A stretch of 64,000 nucleotides of DNA from positions 2,046,001 through 2,110,000 of the forward strand of contig NZ_JAHZTD010000001.1 of NCBI RefSeq assembly GCF_019599275.1, given 5' to 3'. Within the stretch, counting starts at the first letter, position 1, and every line of letters begins with the position of its first letter. Source of the stretch: Hymenobacter sp. HSC-4F20 (GTDB lineage: Bacteria; Bacteroidota; Bacteroidia; Cytophagales; Hymenobacteraceae). The position numbers and the translations under genes are program-made. The notes beneath the pieces were generated by a model, which saw nothing but the letters and a program-made list of their open reading frames with translations, did not search any database and had not been told where the DNA came from. Positions 17,183 through 28,241 of the stretch are shown piece after piece.

Positions 17183-17791
17183 ATGAAAAAACTCATTACT
17201 ACGCTTTTCGTGGTAGCTGTCAATTTTTACTTTGCTTGCTTTGCCCTTGGTATTGCGGCGGGTTTGTATACCGCTGACCAAGGGCCCATACCCCAATTGG
17301 CTGGCCTTTTTATCCCGGTAGCGGCACTGCTTCTATGCCTTTTATACCAAGCAAGTCGTCGGCACTTTCCCTTTTTTAGCCCAGGTGAACTGGTAGTTGG
17401 CAATAGCAGTAAAACAGACTTACTAGCTCACCATACAACCTTCTCTATCAGCCGCATTCCAGTATTTCTTCTACTGCTAGTAACCGTTGCATTGCCCGGT
17501 AATCTTCTGGATGGTCTGAGTGAGGGTAGCTCTTTTACACTCCCTCAGTTATTCAGCTTATCGTTAGTGTATAGGTGCTTCTACAGAGGGCTAGTCCGCT
17601 TTTTTTCGTATCCCTCCTTTCCAGCCGCCGCTTTGTTGGCTGTGGGCTTACTCCTATCTGCATTCCTCGCTTATCTCTCCGGCCCTGCTGGAACAGTAGG
17701 AGCGTACGTATTTCTTAGCTTGGCCATCCTTTGGATAGTGGCTTGGGCAGTTTACCGACGCTTCCGTTTACCCTCTTTTATTTCTGCTTAA
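17183..17791 (+). CDS. Unrecognised multi-pass membrane protein, AT-rich
   Basis: 202 aa with about five or six hydrophobic helices (for example LITTLFVVAVNFYFACFALGIA, IPQLAGLFIPVAALLLCLLY, VFLLLLVTVALPG, AGTVGAYVFLSLAILWIVAWAV). I recognise no family. The coding sequence is plainly AT-richer than both neighbours and uses AT-ending codons they avoid, a sign of transfer. It begins 11 bases after the hydrolase stop, and its TAA stop directly abuts the TTG start of folK, which suggests translational coupling. Confidence 0.7.
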   Translation: MKKLITTLFVVAVNFYFACFALGIAAGLYTADQGPIPQLAGLFIPVAALLLCLLYQASRRHFPFFSPGELVVGNSSKTDLLAHHTTFSISRIPVFLLLLVTVALPGNLLDGLSEGSSFTLPQLFSLSLVYRCFYRGLVRFFSYPSFPAAALLAVGLLLSAFLAYLSGPAGTVGAYVFLSLAILWIVAWAVYRRFRLPSFISA

Positions 17792-18274
17792 TTGCCCTCC
17801 GCCTACCTTCTACTCGGCTCTAACCTCGGCGACCGGACCGCTATTCTGCGTGAAGCCGTGGCGCACCTGACTGCTACAGCTGGCACGCTGGTAGCAGCCT
17901 CGTCGCTTTATGAAACTGCGGCCTGGGGCTTGGAAGACCAGCCCGCTTTCCTGAACCAGGCCATTTGTCTGCACACCTCTCTGCTACCCATTCCGCTTCT
18001 TGAAGCCTGCCAGGCCGCCGAGCAACGCGCCGGGCGGGAGCGGCTGGTCCGCTGGGGCGCCCGCACCCTCGATGTGGATATCTTGCTTTACGATGACCTT
18101 ATCCTGGAAACCGCGCGCCTGACCCTACCCCATCCTCGCCTGCCGGAGCGGCGGTTTGTCTTGGTGCCGCTAACTGAAATTGCCGCCGCGGTAGTGCATC
18201 CGAGCCTGGGTTGTACGGTAGCGGAGTTACTGGCAGTTTGCCCAGATACATTAGAAGTGCAACAGCTACCATAG
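17792..18274 (+). CDS. folK: 2-amino-4-hydroxy-6-hydroxymethyldihydropteridine pyrophosphokinase
   Basis: HPPK of folate synthesis: transfers pyrophosphate from ATP to 6-hydroxymethyl-7,8-dihydropterin. 160 aa, full length for the family. Signatures: AYLLLGSNLGDR at the N-terminus, SSLYETAAWG (pterin side), and the metal/ATP-binding WGARTLDVDILLYDD, followed by LPHPRLPERRFVLVPL. The start must be TTG at 17792, since no in-frame ATG or GTG fits, and it touches the stop codon of the membrane gene upstream. It ends before a tandem duplication and a shared terminator with fabD. Confidence 0.95.
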   Translation: MPSAYLLLGSNLGDRTAILREAVAHLTATAGTLVAASSLYETAAWGLEDQPAFLNQAICLHTSLLPIPLLEACQAAEQRAGRERLVRWGARTLDVDILLYDDLILETARLTLPHPRLPERRFVLVPLTEIAAAVVHPSLGCTVAELLAVCPDTLEVQQLP

Positions 18275-18342
18275 CCTCAGCCACCAGTGCCTCATTAACT
18301 TGCACCAGACTGGTTTCTGATTTCTTACGCACTGCAACCAGC

Positions 18343-18400
18343 AGCAAGCAGCCTACAGACGGAATAGAAAAAGCAAGCAGCCTACAGACGGAATAGAAAA
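18343..18400. repeat. Perfect 29-bp tandem duplication
   Basis: Two identical adjacent copies of a 29-base unit (18343-18371 and 18372-18400) beginning AGCAAGCAGCC and ending GGAATAGAAAA, directly in front of the folK/fabD terminator. It looks like a recent slippage or duplication event. Confidence 0.95.
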
Positions 18401-18425
18401 CGCCCGCTTGGGGGCGGGCGTTTTT
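18401..18425. terminator. Terminator between convergent folK and fabD
   Basis: CGCCCGC / GCGGGCG stem with a short loop and TTTTT on the plus side; an A run on the left gives a T run in the minus reading. Confidence 0.85.
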
Positions 18426-18463
18426 ACTTTACCTGCGGCAGACATTACGAAACCGCTGCCTAC

Positions 18464-19351
18464 TTAAATCGTGGCCGAGCTTACGGAGACCTCCGGGGCA
18501 ATTTTTTTCACCAAGCCCTGCAACACTTTGCCGGGGCCACACTCTACAAACTCCGTGGCGCCATCGGCCACCATGCGCTGCACGCTCTGGGTCCAGCGGA
18601 CGGGCGCCGTGAGCTGGCGCACCAGATTCTCCCGGATTTCGTCGGGGTCGGTGTGGGGAGCGGCGTCCACGTTCTGGTATACCGGGCAGATGCCGGCCGA
18701 GAAGGTCGTGCCCGCAATAGCGTGCGCCAGGGCCGCTTCAGCCGATTGCATAAGGGGTGAGTGGAACGCCCCCCCCACGGGCAGCGGCAGGGCACGCTTG
18801 GCACCTGCTGCTTTCAACTGCTCGCAGGCCAGTTCAATGCCATGCCGGGAGCCGGACACAACCAGCTGGCCAGGGCAGTTGTAGTTGGCGGCTACGACCA
18901 CGTTGCCGCCATCGGTAATCTCGCGGCAGATACGGGCGGTGGCGTCGTCATCAAGACCCAGAATAGCGGCCATAGTACCGGGCTGCTCCTGGCAGGCCGC
19001 CTGCATAGCCTGGGCCCGCTGCGCCACGAGTTGCAAGGCATCTTCAAACTTAAGCACCTTGGCAGCTACCAGGGCCGAAAACTCGCCCAGGGAGTGGCCC
19101 GCTACCATAGCAGGCTGCAGCGCTGGCAGCACGGCGGCCAACGCCACGGAGTGCAGAAAGATAGCCGGCTGGGTGACATCGGTGCGGCGCAGATCCTCGT
19201 CGGAGCCGGTGAACATTACCTCGGTCAGGGAAAAGCCCAGGATTTCGTTGGCCTGGTCCATCAGGCGCTTGGCTGCGGAGTGCTGCTCGTACAAGTCGCG
19301 GCCCATACCGCTGAACTGGCTGCCCTGACCGGGGAAAATAACTGCTTTCAT
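18464..19351 (-). CDS. fabD: Malonyl-CoA:acyl carrier protein transacylase
   Basis: Loads malonyl groups onto acyl carrier protein in type II fatty acid synthesis. 295 aa from the ATG at 19351 (MKAVIFPGQGSQFSGMG); the 14 extra codons upstream are not needed. The nucleophile elbow is VAGHSLGEFSAL, the conserved Arg lies in QRAQAMQAA, and the GGAFHSPLM loop holds the catalytic His. The C-terminal ECGPGKVLQGLVKK is normal for FabD. It stands alone here, away from other fab genes. Confidence 0.96.
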   Translation of the reverse strand: MKAVIFPGQGSQFSGMGRDLYEQHSAAKRLMDQANEILGFSLTEVMFTGSDEDLRRTDVTQPAIFLHSVALAAVLPALQPAMVAGHSLGEFSALVAAKVLKFEDALQLVAQRAQAMQAACQEQPGTMAAILGLDDDATARICREITDGGNVVVAANYNCPGQLVVSGSRHGIELACEQLKAAGAKRALPLPVGGAFHSPLMQSAEAALAHAIAGTTFSAGICPVYQNVDAAPHTDPDEIRENLVRQLTAPVRWTQSVQRMVADGATEFVECGPGKVLQGLVKKIAPEVSVSSATI

Positions 19352-19522
19352 TGTTGCGGGGATTGGAGAGGAATGGGTTCGGGTGGAATGCATCGTAGTG
19401 CCACAGAAGCAGTACGGCCCAATTCAGCCGCAAGCTGCACAAAACGTCTATTACCCCCAAACGATTGGGCGGCGACCAGCTTCACCCCAGTGCTGCGCGA
19501 AGGCCGCTCCGTATATGCAAGC

Positions 19523-19548
19523 AGGGCGCCCGGATGTCCGGACGCCCT
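19523..19548. terminator. Hairpin after the T9SS cargo gene
   Basis: AGGGCGCCCGGA-TG-TCCGGACGCCCT, a near-perfect 12-bp stem 36 bases past the stop at 19584 on the minus strand. No strong T tract follows, so efficiency is uncertain. Confidence 0.55.
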
Positions 19549-19583
19549 GTGGTGTATGCCCTCCAAATACTTAAGCAGCAGGC

Positions 19584-22448
19584 TTAACGATTGATCTGCA
19601 CCCAGCCTTTAAAGGTGCGTTTGGTGCGGTTGAGGTCCTTGAACTCAACTTCGGCCGTGTAGTAATACATGCCCTCGGATACCCGACTGCCAGCCCCCGA
19701 CTCGGCACCTGTGTTGCCGCCGCTCCAGTTAATAAGCGGGTCTTTGTCGCTCTCGTATACCTTGGTTCCCCACCGGTTATAGATGCGCACTGTAGTCCGC
19801 TCAATCGGGCTAAACACCTTGGGCCGGAACGTATCATTCTTGCCGTCCCCGTTCGGGGTAAACACGTTGGGCAGCAGGAACAGCAAGCAGTTGTCCTTGC
19901 ATTCTTTATTGCTGAACGCGCTTACTGCTTGATTACGGTCCACAGCCCGCACGGCGTAGCAGCCGGCCGCTGAAGTCAGCCCTTGATGCACATAGGTGGT
20001 TTGCGTACCAGGCACGCGGGCCAACTCGCTTAGTTCGGCCGCATCGTTAGGAGCGTAATAGATAATGTACTCCGTAATGTCGCGGCTGCAGTCGGCAGTG
20101 GGCTGGCTGCTCAGGGTCCAGCTCAGGTAGTTGCTGAATACCTCACCCGTAGTAGGGGTAGTAGCCGGCAGGTCGAACAGGCGGCTGGCCAGACTGTCGC
20201 AGTTAGTGGGCCTCAGAGTCAGAACCGGGGTGCACGGCACGGGCAGCAACGAGACGCACTGCTCCTGGCTTAGGTTTATCAGGGAGTCCTGAGAGGTGAC
20301 GTCGTAGACCCCGTTCGTCTTGACGTAGTAGCAATACGTTTCATTTTTGACCAGCGGGCGGGCAGGGGTACCCTGGTCTACAAAGGTTCCGCCGGTAGTA
20401 GTACCTGTAACCTTTGCAATAGGCACAAATGCGCCTCCAGTCTGTGTGCGGCGGTAAATGGTAGTGGGGCGCCGGGAATTGTCCCACGGCACAGCATACG
20501 TCCAACTCAGGCTAACATTACCAGCCAACGGATTGGGGGTAGCCGTCACGCGCACGCTGGAGGCAGGAGCAGGCTGCTCCCGAATACGAGTCGTATCGCT
20601 GGCATTGGTGGTAGCAGCCCGGAAGAACTCCAGCCGGTAGGTATAGGAGTTAGCCGTGGTGTTCAAGCCAGTATCTACGAGCACCGTGTCGTTCAGACCA
20701 AATACCTGCGGCAGACGGGTGAAGCTGCCAGCCGCTGGGTTTTGCCCCACGGCCCGGTACAAGCGGTAACCATTGGGAGCAGTGAAAGGCACACTAGCCG
20801 TCGGCTTGTTCCAGCGTACGGTAATCTGGCCATTTGTGGCGTCGGTGCGGTCCACGGTCACGTTGGTTAGACGAGCTGAGCGGCCAGTTATGGTCAGACA
20901 GGCTTCCTCGGAGGCAATACTAGCTCCCCCGGCCGGCAAGGCGAACTGCACGTAAATGCGGTAGCAGTAGGTCTTACCCCGTTCCAGACCACGGCCGTTG
21001 TTGTCGTCGAGAAACGTTTGGCTGCCTACGTTATTGATGGTTCCAATCTGGGTGTAGCCCCGTGAGGCCGGAATACCGGTTTCGCAGGGCCCCGGGGTCC
21101 AGCCGCTGGGCCCTTCGCGCCGGTAAACGCGAATCTGCGCCCCGGGGTTCTGGCAGGTGTAGCTGCTCCAATCCAACCGGGCAGTGTTACCTACGGGGGT
21201 AACGCGCAGGTTTTGCGGAGGAGGGCCTACCACCGTAATCCGGAATGGGCGCTCATCAATCAGGGGCGTGCCGGAGGTAGGCTGGTCGGTAGCCTTGAAC
21301 ACCACTTGGTGCGGCTCAGACTGAATATTGGCGCAGGTAGGCGTCCAGTTGAACGTGCCGCGGGCCGTGGGCGGGCCCGAGGAGTTGCGCACAAATGTGG
21401 CGGGCGGAATAATGCCACCGAAAGCCTCCAGCGTTATGGGGTTGTTATCCGGGTCGGTAGCGGTTACTACCACCGGCGGAATGGGCGTACCGGCTACCAC
21501 GCATATGTCGGGGGGCACCACCAGCAACGGCCGCAGGTTCAGGCTCGGGGTTACTGTAATCTGCATGTCGCGTATCACTTCCCCAATCAGGCGCGGCCGG
21601 GCCCCACGCACCCGGCGCCATTCCCGCACTACGAAAGCCACGTTGTAGTCCCCTATCACCTCAGGTGAGTTCCACACAATCTGGCCGGTCCGAATATCCT
21701 GCTGAAAGATGGCCGCCTGTCCCGGCTGACCTACGGGCGGCCCGCTGTAGGGCACCTGAATGGCCCCAAACGAGGGGTCATCGGGAAAGCGGAAGCCTAG
21801 AGCTGCGGCGGCCCGAATAACGTTACCGCGCGCAATGGTTTCCTCGGGCGAGCCGGCGGACTGGCTGCGGCGCAACTCATAGGAGAGCGAGTCGCCATCG
21901 GCATCAAACGCGGCCGGATTGTGCAGAAACACCTGCCGGCGGCTGGCCCGGTCAATTGCCGGAGCCGTGAGTACAGGCGAGCGGTTAATACCCAGCAAGG
22001 GGTCAATGGTAACCAGCGTAGAGATATAAAACGACTGTGCCACGGAGTTAGTGATGTTCACTACCCCCTCTACCCGGTTTACACTGATGTAACTTACCTG
22101 GTAGGCTCCCGGCGCGTTGTACGTGTGGTCGAACTTAAAAATATTGCGCTGGATGCCCGGTGCTATCTGCGTTTTACTATCCACTTTAATAGCATCCAGG
22201 CCGCTGGAAGTATTATCGCCAAAGAAGATGGTTACGTCATCTTCAGTGGCAATACCAGCCCCAGTGGCAATGTAGAGCACCATCTGAAAATGGACGGTTC
22301 TAAAGTTGGAGGCATCAATCGTGGCCTGGATGTCGCCGGCCCGCAAGTGGGTAGCGGTGGCGGCGGGCGTCAGGCCCAGAGAGGCTACTAGCAGGAGTAG
22401 CCCAGCCAGCCAGAGCCGTACCGGGCGGTTCAGTAGCGAAAGGTTCAT
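19584..22448 (-). CDS. Large secreted protein with T9SS type B sorting domain
   Basis: 954 aa exported protein. A signal peptide (LWLAGLLLLVASLGLTPAATA) is followed by a beta-rich N-terminus (THLRAGDIQATID, DDVTIFFGDN), a cadherin/Ig-like middle section (VTATDPDNNPITLEAF) and at least three fibronectin type III-like modules ending in RLEFFRA or YCYYVKTNG strands. The last 90 residues are a classic gliding-motility-associated (CHU_C) sorting domain: NVFTPNGDGKNDTFRPK, RIYNRWGTKVYES, and FKGWVQINR at the end. Cargo with this domain crosses the outer membrane through the Por/type IX system and stays attached or is released. No PorU or other T9SS machinery is nearby. Likely an adhesin or gliding-related surface protein; the ligand is unknown. 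Confidence 0.93.
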   Translation of the reverse strand: MNLSLLNRPVRLWLAGLLLLVASLGLTPAATATHLRAGDIQATIDASNFRTVHFQMVLYIATGAGIATEDDVTIFFGDNTSSGLDAIKVDSKTQIAPGIQRNIFKFDHTYNAPGAYQVSYISVNRVEGVVNITNSVAQSFYISTLVTIDPLLGINRSPVLTAPAIDRASRRQVFLHNPAAFDADGDSLSYELRRSQSAGSPEETIARGNVIRAAAALGFRFPDDPSFGAIQVPYSGPPVGQPGQAAIFQQDIRTGQIVWNSPEVIGDYNVAFVVREWRRVRGARPRLIGEVIRDMQITVTPSLNLRPLLVVPPDICVVAGTPIPPVVVTATDPDNNPITLEAFGGIIPPATFVRNSSGPPTARGTFNWTPTCANIQSEPHQVVFKATDQPTSGTPLIDERPFRITVVGPPPQNLRVTPVGNTARLDWSSYTCQNPGAQIRVYRREGPSGWTPGPCETGIPASRGYTQIGTINNVGSQTFLDDNNGRGLERGKTYCYRIYVQFALPAGGASIASEEACLTITGRSARLTNVTVDRTDATNGQITVRWNKPTASVPFTAPNGYRLYRAVGQNPAAGSFTRLPQVFGLNDTVLVDTGLNTTANSYTYRLEFFRAATTNASDTTRIREQPAPASSVRVTATPNPLAGNVSLSWTYAVPWDNSRRPTTIYRRTQTGGAFVPIAKVTGTTTGGTFVDQGTPARPLVKNETYCYYVKTNGVYDVTSQDSLINLSQEQCVSLLPVPCTPVLTLRPTNCDSLASRLFDLPATTPTTGEVFSNYLSWTLSSQPTADCSRDITEYIIYYAPNDAAELSELARVPGTQTTYVHQGLTSAAGCYAVRAVDRNQAVSAFSNKECKDNCLLFLLPNVFTPNGDGKNDTFRPKVFSPIERTTVRIYNRWGTKVYESDKDPLINWSGGNTGAESGAGSRVSEGMYYYTAEVEFKDLNRTKRTFKGWVQINR

Positions 22449-22633
22449 AGAGTCAACGTCTTAATAGGCGGGAGAACGAGGGAAGGGAAGTTCAGCAAAA
22501 ACCTAGCTAGAACCTAACAAAAAACGGGCACTTGAGTTAAGATTCTAGCGTTAGGTACTAACGGAGTTGGCCAGGTATAGATTCACTCTAACGCCAAAGG
22601 CTTATTCAGATTGTTTCCTACTAGGTTGGGGCC

Positions 22634-22641
22634 TACCTTTG
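22634..22641 (+). promoter_or_regulatory. Promoter of sdhCAB
   Basis: TTG at 22611-22613, a 20-base spacer, then TACCTTTG, an exact TAnnTTTG match. It lies about 42 bases before the sdhC ATG. Confidence 0.7.
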
Positions 22642-22683
22642 GCCGGTACAACTGACCTACCCACACCCCTTCAGTAGCTCTCT

Positions 22684-23358
22684 ATGAGTTGGATTACAAA
22701 AACCTTTTCCAGTAGCATCGGCCGTAAGATCATCATGGCCGTTACGGGCCTGTTTCTCTGCTCCTTCCTGGTAGTACACCTGGTTGGCAACCTGCAGCTG
22801 TTTAAGGCCGATAATGGTGTAGCATTTAATGCGTACTCTGAGTTTATGGGCCATAACCCGCTTATCCGCACGCTGGAAATCGTGCTGGTGCTGGGCTTTG
22901 GCTTCCATATCTACGAAGGCTTGGCGCTGGCTGCCAAAAACCGGGCAGCACGTGGCAACCAAGGCTATGTTGTAGACCATATTGAGCAGAACAGCTCCTG
23001 GCACTCGCGTAGCATGGCCCTGCTGGGCTCTATTGTACTATTCTTCCTGATTGTACACCTGTACAATTTCTTCGGCTCCCTGCGCTTCACCGACGTGCCG
23101 CGCGACGCCAACGGTAACGAGGATGCTTACGCCCTGGTGCTGGCCGCCTTCAAGAACCCGTTCTACGTGGTGCTGTACGTCATCGGTCAGGTAGCCCTGC
23201 TCTATCACTTGCTCCACGGCTTTAGCAGCGCTTTCCAGACGCTGGGCCTCACGCACCGCAAGTACACGCCGGCCATTAAATTCATTGGCTACGGCTTCTC
23301 GATCATCGTGTGCGCTGCCTTCGCCGCCATGCCGATCTACTTCTTCTTTTTCAAATAA
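22684..23358 (+). CDS. sdhC: Succinate dehydrogenase cytochrome b subunit
   Basis: Membrane anchor of complex II in the Bacteroidota/Wolinella-type layout, where one 224 aa subunit carries both heme b groups. Five helices can be seen: FLCSFLVVHLVGNLQLF, LEIVLVLGFGFHIYEGLAL, ALLGSIVLFFLIVHLYNFFG, VLYVIGQVALLYHLLHGF and GYGFSIIVCAAFAAMPIYFF. Conserved His residues in VVHLVGN, GFHIYEG, IVHLYN and LYHLLHGF are the probable heme axial ligands. First gene of sdhCAB, with its own promoter, 19 bases before sdhA. Confidence 0.94.
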   Translation: MSWITKTFSSSIGRKIIMAVTGLFLCSFLVVHLVGNLQLFKADNGVAFNAYSEFMGHNPLIRTLEIVLVLGFGFHIYEGLALAAKNRAARGNQGYVVDHIEQNSSWHSRSMALLGSIVLFFLIVHLYNFFGSLRFTDVPRDANGNEDAYALVLAAFKNPFYVVLYVIGQVALLYHLLHGFSSAFQTLGLTHRKYTPAIKFIGYGFSIIVCAAFAAMPIYFFFFK

Positions 23359-23377
23359 GTCCTAAACTCGACAGCCG

Positions 23378-25310
<1,933 letters not shown>

Positions 25311-25312
<2 letters not shown>

Positions 25313-25458
25313 GGACTTAGGGAATTGCGGGCTCCGAAACTATGTTTTACTATGGAGCCCGCAAGCTTCCTGCTTGTTCCGCTGTTTTAATCTATTCGAA
25401 AACACAGGACCGAAACCGGACTGGCCTCTCACCCAGGTCCCGAACAACCTAAGTCCCT
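25311..25458. repeat. Inverted-repeat-bounded element between sdhA and sdhB
   Basis: AGGGACTTAGG at 25311-25321 is matched by its reverse complement CCTAAGTCCCT at 25448-25458, enclosing nearly the whole 162-base gap. Inside lies a second inverted repeat, TTGCGGGCTCC (25325-25335) with GGAGCCCGCAA (25354-25364), 11 bp each with an 18-base loop. This could be a MITE-like insertion, an mRNA stability or attenuation structure, or both. Confidence 0.6.
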
Positions 25459-25474
25459 AAGTCTCTAACATACA

Positions 25475-26260
25475 ATGGCTGGAAGTAACCCCAATGCCAA
25501 ACCCATGAACCTCACCCTGAAGGTGTGGCGGCAGAAAAACCGCAACGCGCAAGGTAGCATCGTGGATTACCAGGTAAAAGACATTTCCCCGGACATGTCG
25601 TTCCTGGAAATGCTGGACGTACTCAACGAAGATCTGCTGCGCCAAGGCGAGGAGCCGGTAGCCTTCGACCACGACTGCCGCGAAGGTATCTGTGGCTCGT
25701 GCAACCTGTTCATCAACGGCCGTGCCCACGGTCCGGAGCCCGGTACTACCACCTGCCAGCTGCACATGCGCAAGTTCAATGATGGTGATACCATCACCAT
25801 TGAGCCGTGGCGCGCTAATGCCTTTCCCGTAAACAAGGACCTGAGTGTGGACCGCTCCGCATTCGACCGCATCATTCAGGCTGGCGGCTACATCTCGGTA
25901 AACACCGGCGGTACGCCCGACGCCAACGAAATTCCGATTCCCAAGGAAATTGCGGACCGGGCTTTCGAAGCCGCTACCTGCATTGCCTGCGGAGCCTGCG
26001 TAGCCTCCTGCAAAAATGCTTCGGCCATGCTGTTCGTATCGGCCAAAGTGTCGCAGCTGGCGCTGCTACCCCAGGGCCATGTGGAACGCAAGTCGCGCGT
26101 AGAGAACATGGTAGCCCAGATGGACAAGGAAGGCTTTGGCGCCTGCACCAACATTGGTTCTTGCGCCGCCGAGTGCCCTGTAGGCATCTCACTGGAAAAT
26201 ATTGCCATCCTGAACCGTGAATTCCTGGCCGCTAAAGCTACTTCGAATAACCTGGCGTAG
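25475..26260 (+). CDS. sdhB: Succinate dehydrogenase iron-sulfur subunit
   Basis: Electron-transfer subunit of complex II, 261 aa. The [2Fe-2S] ligands are in [17 protein letters not shown] and the following TTTCQLHM. The C-terminal domain binds the [4Fe-4S] cluster through [13 protein letters not shown] and the [3Fe-4S] cluster through [15 protein letters not shown]. Last gene of sdhCAB. The 162-base gap before it is unusually long for this operon and holds structured repeats. Followed by a strong terminator. Confidence 0.96.
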   Translation: MAGSNPNAKPMNLTLKVWRQKNRNAQGSIVDYQVKDISPDMSFLEMLDVLNEDLLRQGEEPVAFDHDCREGICGSCNLFINGRAHGPEPGTTTCQLHMRKFNDGDTITIEPWRANAFPVNKDLSVDRSAFDRIIQAGGYISVNTGGTPDANEIPIPKEIADRAFEAATCIACGACVASCKNASAMLFVSAKVSQLALLPQGHVERKSRVENMVAQMDKEGFGACTNIGSCAAECPVGISLENIAILNREFLAAKATSNNLA

Positions 26261-26288
26261 AGTTGCCGGTTACTCCAGTGTCTTTTGC

Positions 26289-26322
26289 AAAAAAGCGAAA
26301 CGGACTCCCGTTTCGCTTTTTT
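26289..26322. terminator. Terminator of sdhCAB
   Basis: Perfect 15-bp stem, AAAAAAGCGAAACGG and CCGTTTCGCTTTTTT, 28 bases after the sdhB stop. Confidence 0.92.
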
Positions 26323-26395
26323 GTTGCTCTTTCGTCTGGCTACTGGCAGTTTGCCCTTCAGTAGCTGCCTTCATCGTTCGTTACACTTTTCCTTA

Positions 26396-26923
26396 ATGAT
26401 AACCATCATTGCCGGCACTAACCGTCCTAACTCCCGCGCCCGCCGCGTGGCTGATTTCTACGCCGAGCTGTTGGCTGAGCAAGGCGTAGTAGCCCACCTG
26501 CTGGACCTCACTGAGCTACCGCTGGACTTCACTACTTCTGCTCTCTACCACAATACCGGCCGCCACGATGACTTCAACCGCCTAGTAGCTCTGGCCGAAG
26601 AGGCCGATAAACTGGTTTTTGTGGTGCCGGAATACAACTGTTCCTTTCCCGGAGTCCTGAAAGCTTTCATTGATGGGCTACCCTACCCGGGTGGCATTCG
26701 GGGTAAAAAAGCGGCGCTGGTTGGCTTAAGCAGTGGAAACCAGGGTGGCATCCTCCCCCTCAATCACCTTACCGATGTGCTTATGTACCTGGGCACCGCC
26801 GTGCTGCCGGAGCGGGTCCGGCTACCCTTCATTGATAAGCACCTAACGGCCGAGGGGCTGATTACCGAACCTCTCTATCACCAACTGTTGCGCGAGCAGG
26901 TTACCCGCTTATTAGCTTTTTAG
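26396..26923 (+). CDS. NADPH-dependent FMN reductase family protein
   Basis: Flavodoxin-fold oxidoreductase, 175 aa from the ATG at 26396 (MITIIAGTNRPNSRARR). The frame opens at 26285 inside the sdh terminator, so the later start is preferred. The FMN phosphate loop is GTNRPNSRAR; FVVPEYNCSFPGVLKAFIDGL is the characteristic second flavin contact; GLSSGNQGG follows. Relatives include azoreductase- and chromate reductase-type enzymes. Physiological acceptor unknown; monocistronic as far as can be seen. Confidence 0.9.
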   Translation: MITIIAGTNRPNSRARRVADFYAELLAEQGVVAHLLDLTELPLDFTTSALYHNTGRHDDFNRLVALAEEADKLVFVVPEYNCSFPGVLKAFIDGLPYPGGIRGKKAALVGLSSGNQGGILPLNHLTDVLMYLGTAVLPERVRLPFIDKHLTAEGLITEPLYHQLLREQVTRLLAF

Positions 26924-27049
26924 GTTAGGCCGCGGAAAGAAAATACCTCCTTTCTGTAACCAAAGGAGCACGAGCGGAACTGCCTACGGCCGAGCAGACG
27001 TTCGGGACGAAATCAGTATGTTTAGGCTTCCTCCTACCCCATCCGAACT

Positions 27050-28183
27050 ATGACCTTTTCTACGTGTACCGGACGGATCTGGCAGCTAGCGGCAGGGCTA
27101 CTGCTAGGGGGTACGCTGGTAGCTTGCAGCACTAGCAGCCACGAGGAATCGGGCGAGAACCCGGTCGTTACGACGCCCTACCAACTGGTGCTACCCGCCA
27201 ACCTGCCCCAGAACGTGGGGGTACCAGCCGATAACCCCCTGACGGTAGAAGGCGTGGAGTTGGGCCGCAAGCTGTTCTACGAAGTGCGTCTGTCGCGGAC
27301 GGGTACGCAGTCGTGCGGCAGCTGCCACCAGCAAAGCAAAGCTTTCACCGATGGGCTGGCCCGCGCTGTTGGGGTTGATGGCCAGCCACACCCGCGCGGC
27401 ACCATGTCGTTGGCTAATGTCCTCTGGGAAAAAACGCTCAATTGGGATGGGGCGGCAACCAATTTAGAGCAGCAGGCCCGGTTGCCCATTGAAAACCCGC
27501 TGGAAATGCATCAGTCGTTGGCGGAAGGAGTGCGGCACTTGCAGCAGACAGCGCTGTATCCTCCGCTTTTTCAGAAGGCTTTTGGGAGCAGCGCCATCAC
27601 GGAAACCAACGTGCTCAAGGCCCTGGCCCAATTCGAGCGGACTTTGATTTCAGCCAACTCGCGCTACGATAAGTACGTGCGCAAGGAAGGCACGCTCTCG
27701 GCAGCGGAGCGAGCCGGCGCGGGGCTGTTTATTAACCATCCGAGCGAGGTCAGCGGCCTGTTCATTCGGGGCGGCACCTGCCACCACTGCCACATCAGTG
27801 AGGATGGACTATTCAGTTCGCCAAGCTTCTTCAATAATGGCTTGGATATAACTTTTGCCGATGCCGGGCGGGCGGGCGTTACTGGCCAAAGCGCCGACCG
27901 GGGCAAGTTCCGGGCTCCTACCCTGCGCAATATCGCTCTAACGGCCCCCTACATGCACGACGGCCGCTTTCAGACGCTGGAGCAGGTGCTGGACCACTAC
28001 AACGAGCACGTGCAAACGGCCAGCCCGGGCCTCGACCCCAACATTCTCCTGTCCAATACCCCTGGCGGCACTAAGCTGGATTTAACACCCGTGGAAAAAG
28101 CTCAGCTGATTGCCTTTCTGCATACGCTTACCGATTCCACATTTATCACCGACAAGCGCTTCTCTGACCCCTTCAAACAATAA
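27050..28183 (+). CDS. Di-heme cytochrome c peroxidase-like lipoprotein
   Basis: Periplasmic di-heme protein of the CcpA/MauG family, 377 aa. A lipobox at LGGTLVAC anchors it. The two c-type heme sites are SCGSCHQQS in the N-terminal half and GTCHHCHISEDG in the C-terminal half, with PYMHDGRFQTLEQVLDHYN containing the expected axial Met/His region. Family members reduce peroxide with electrons from cytochrome c or modify proteins. The C-terminal TPVEKAQLIAFLHTLTD matches peroxidases of this group. No partner cytochrome is adjacent. Confidence 0.92.
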   Translation: MTFSTCTGRIWQLAAGLLLGGTLVACSTSSHEESGENPVVTTPYQLVLPANLPQNVGVPADNPLTVEGVELGRKLFYEVRLSRTGTQSCGSCHQQSKAFTDGLARAVGVDGQPHPRGTMSLANVLWEKTLNWDGAATNLEQQARLPIENPLEMHQSLAEGVRHLQQTALYPPLFQKAFGSSAITETNVLKALAQFERTLISANSRYDKYVRKEGTLSAAERAGAGLFINHPSEVSGLFIRGGTCHHCHISEDGLFSSPSFFNNGLDITFADAGRAGVTGQSADRGKFRAPTLRNIALTAPYMHDGRFQTLEQVLDHYNEHVQTASPGLDPNILLSNTPGGTKLDLTPVEKAQLIAFLHTLTDSTFITDKRFSDPFKQ

Positions 28184-28241
28184 GGTTCGCTACTTTTTTG
28201 CCGGAAAGCTGTAGGTTTAAGCGGTACATTATCTCTACTGC

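Noticed and set aside
26285..26395. N-terminal extension of the FMN reductase
   Set aside because: It would begin inside the sdhCAB terminator; the ATG at 26396 starts right at the flavodoxin fold.
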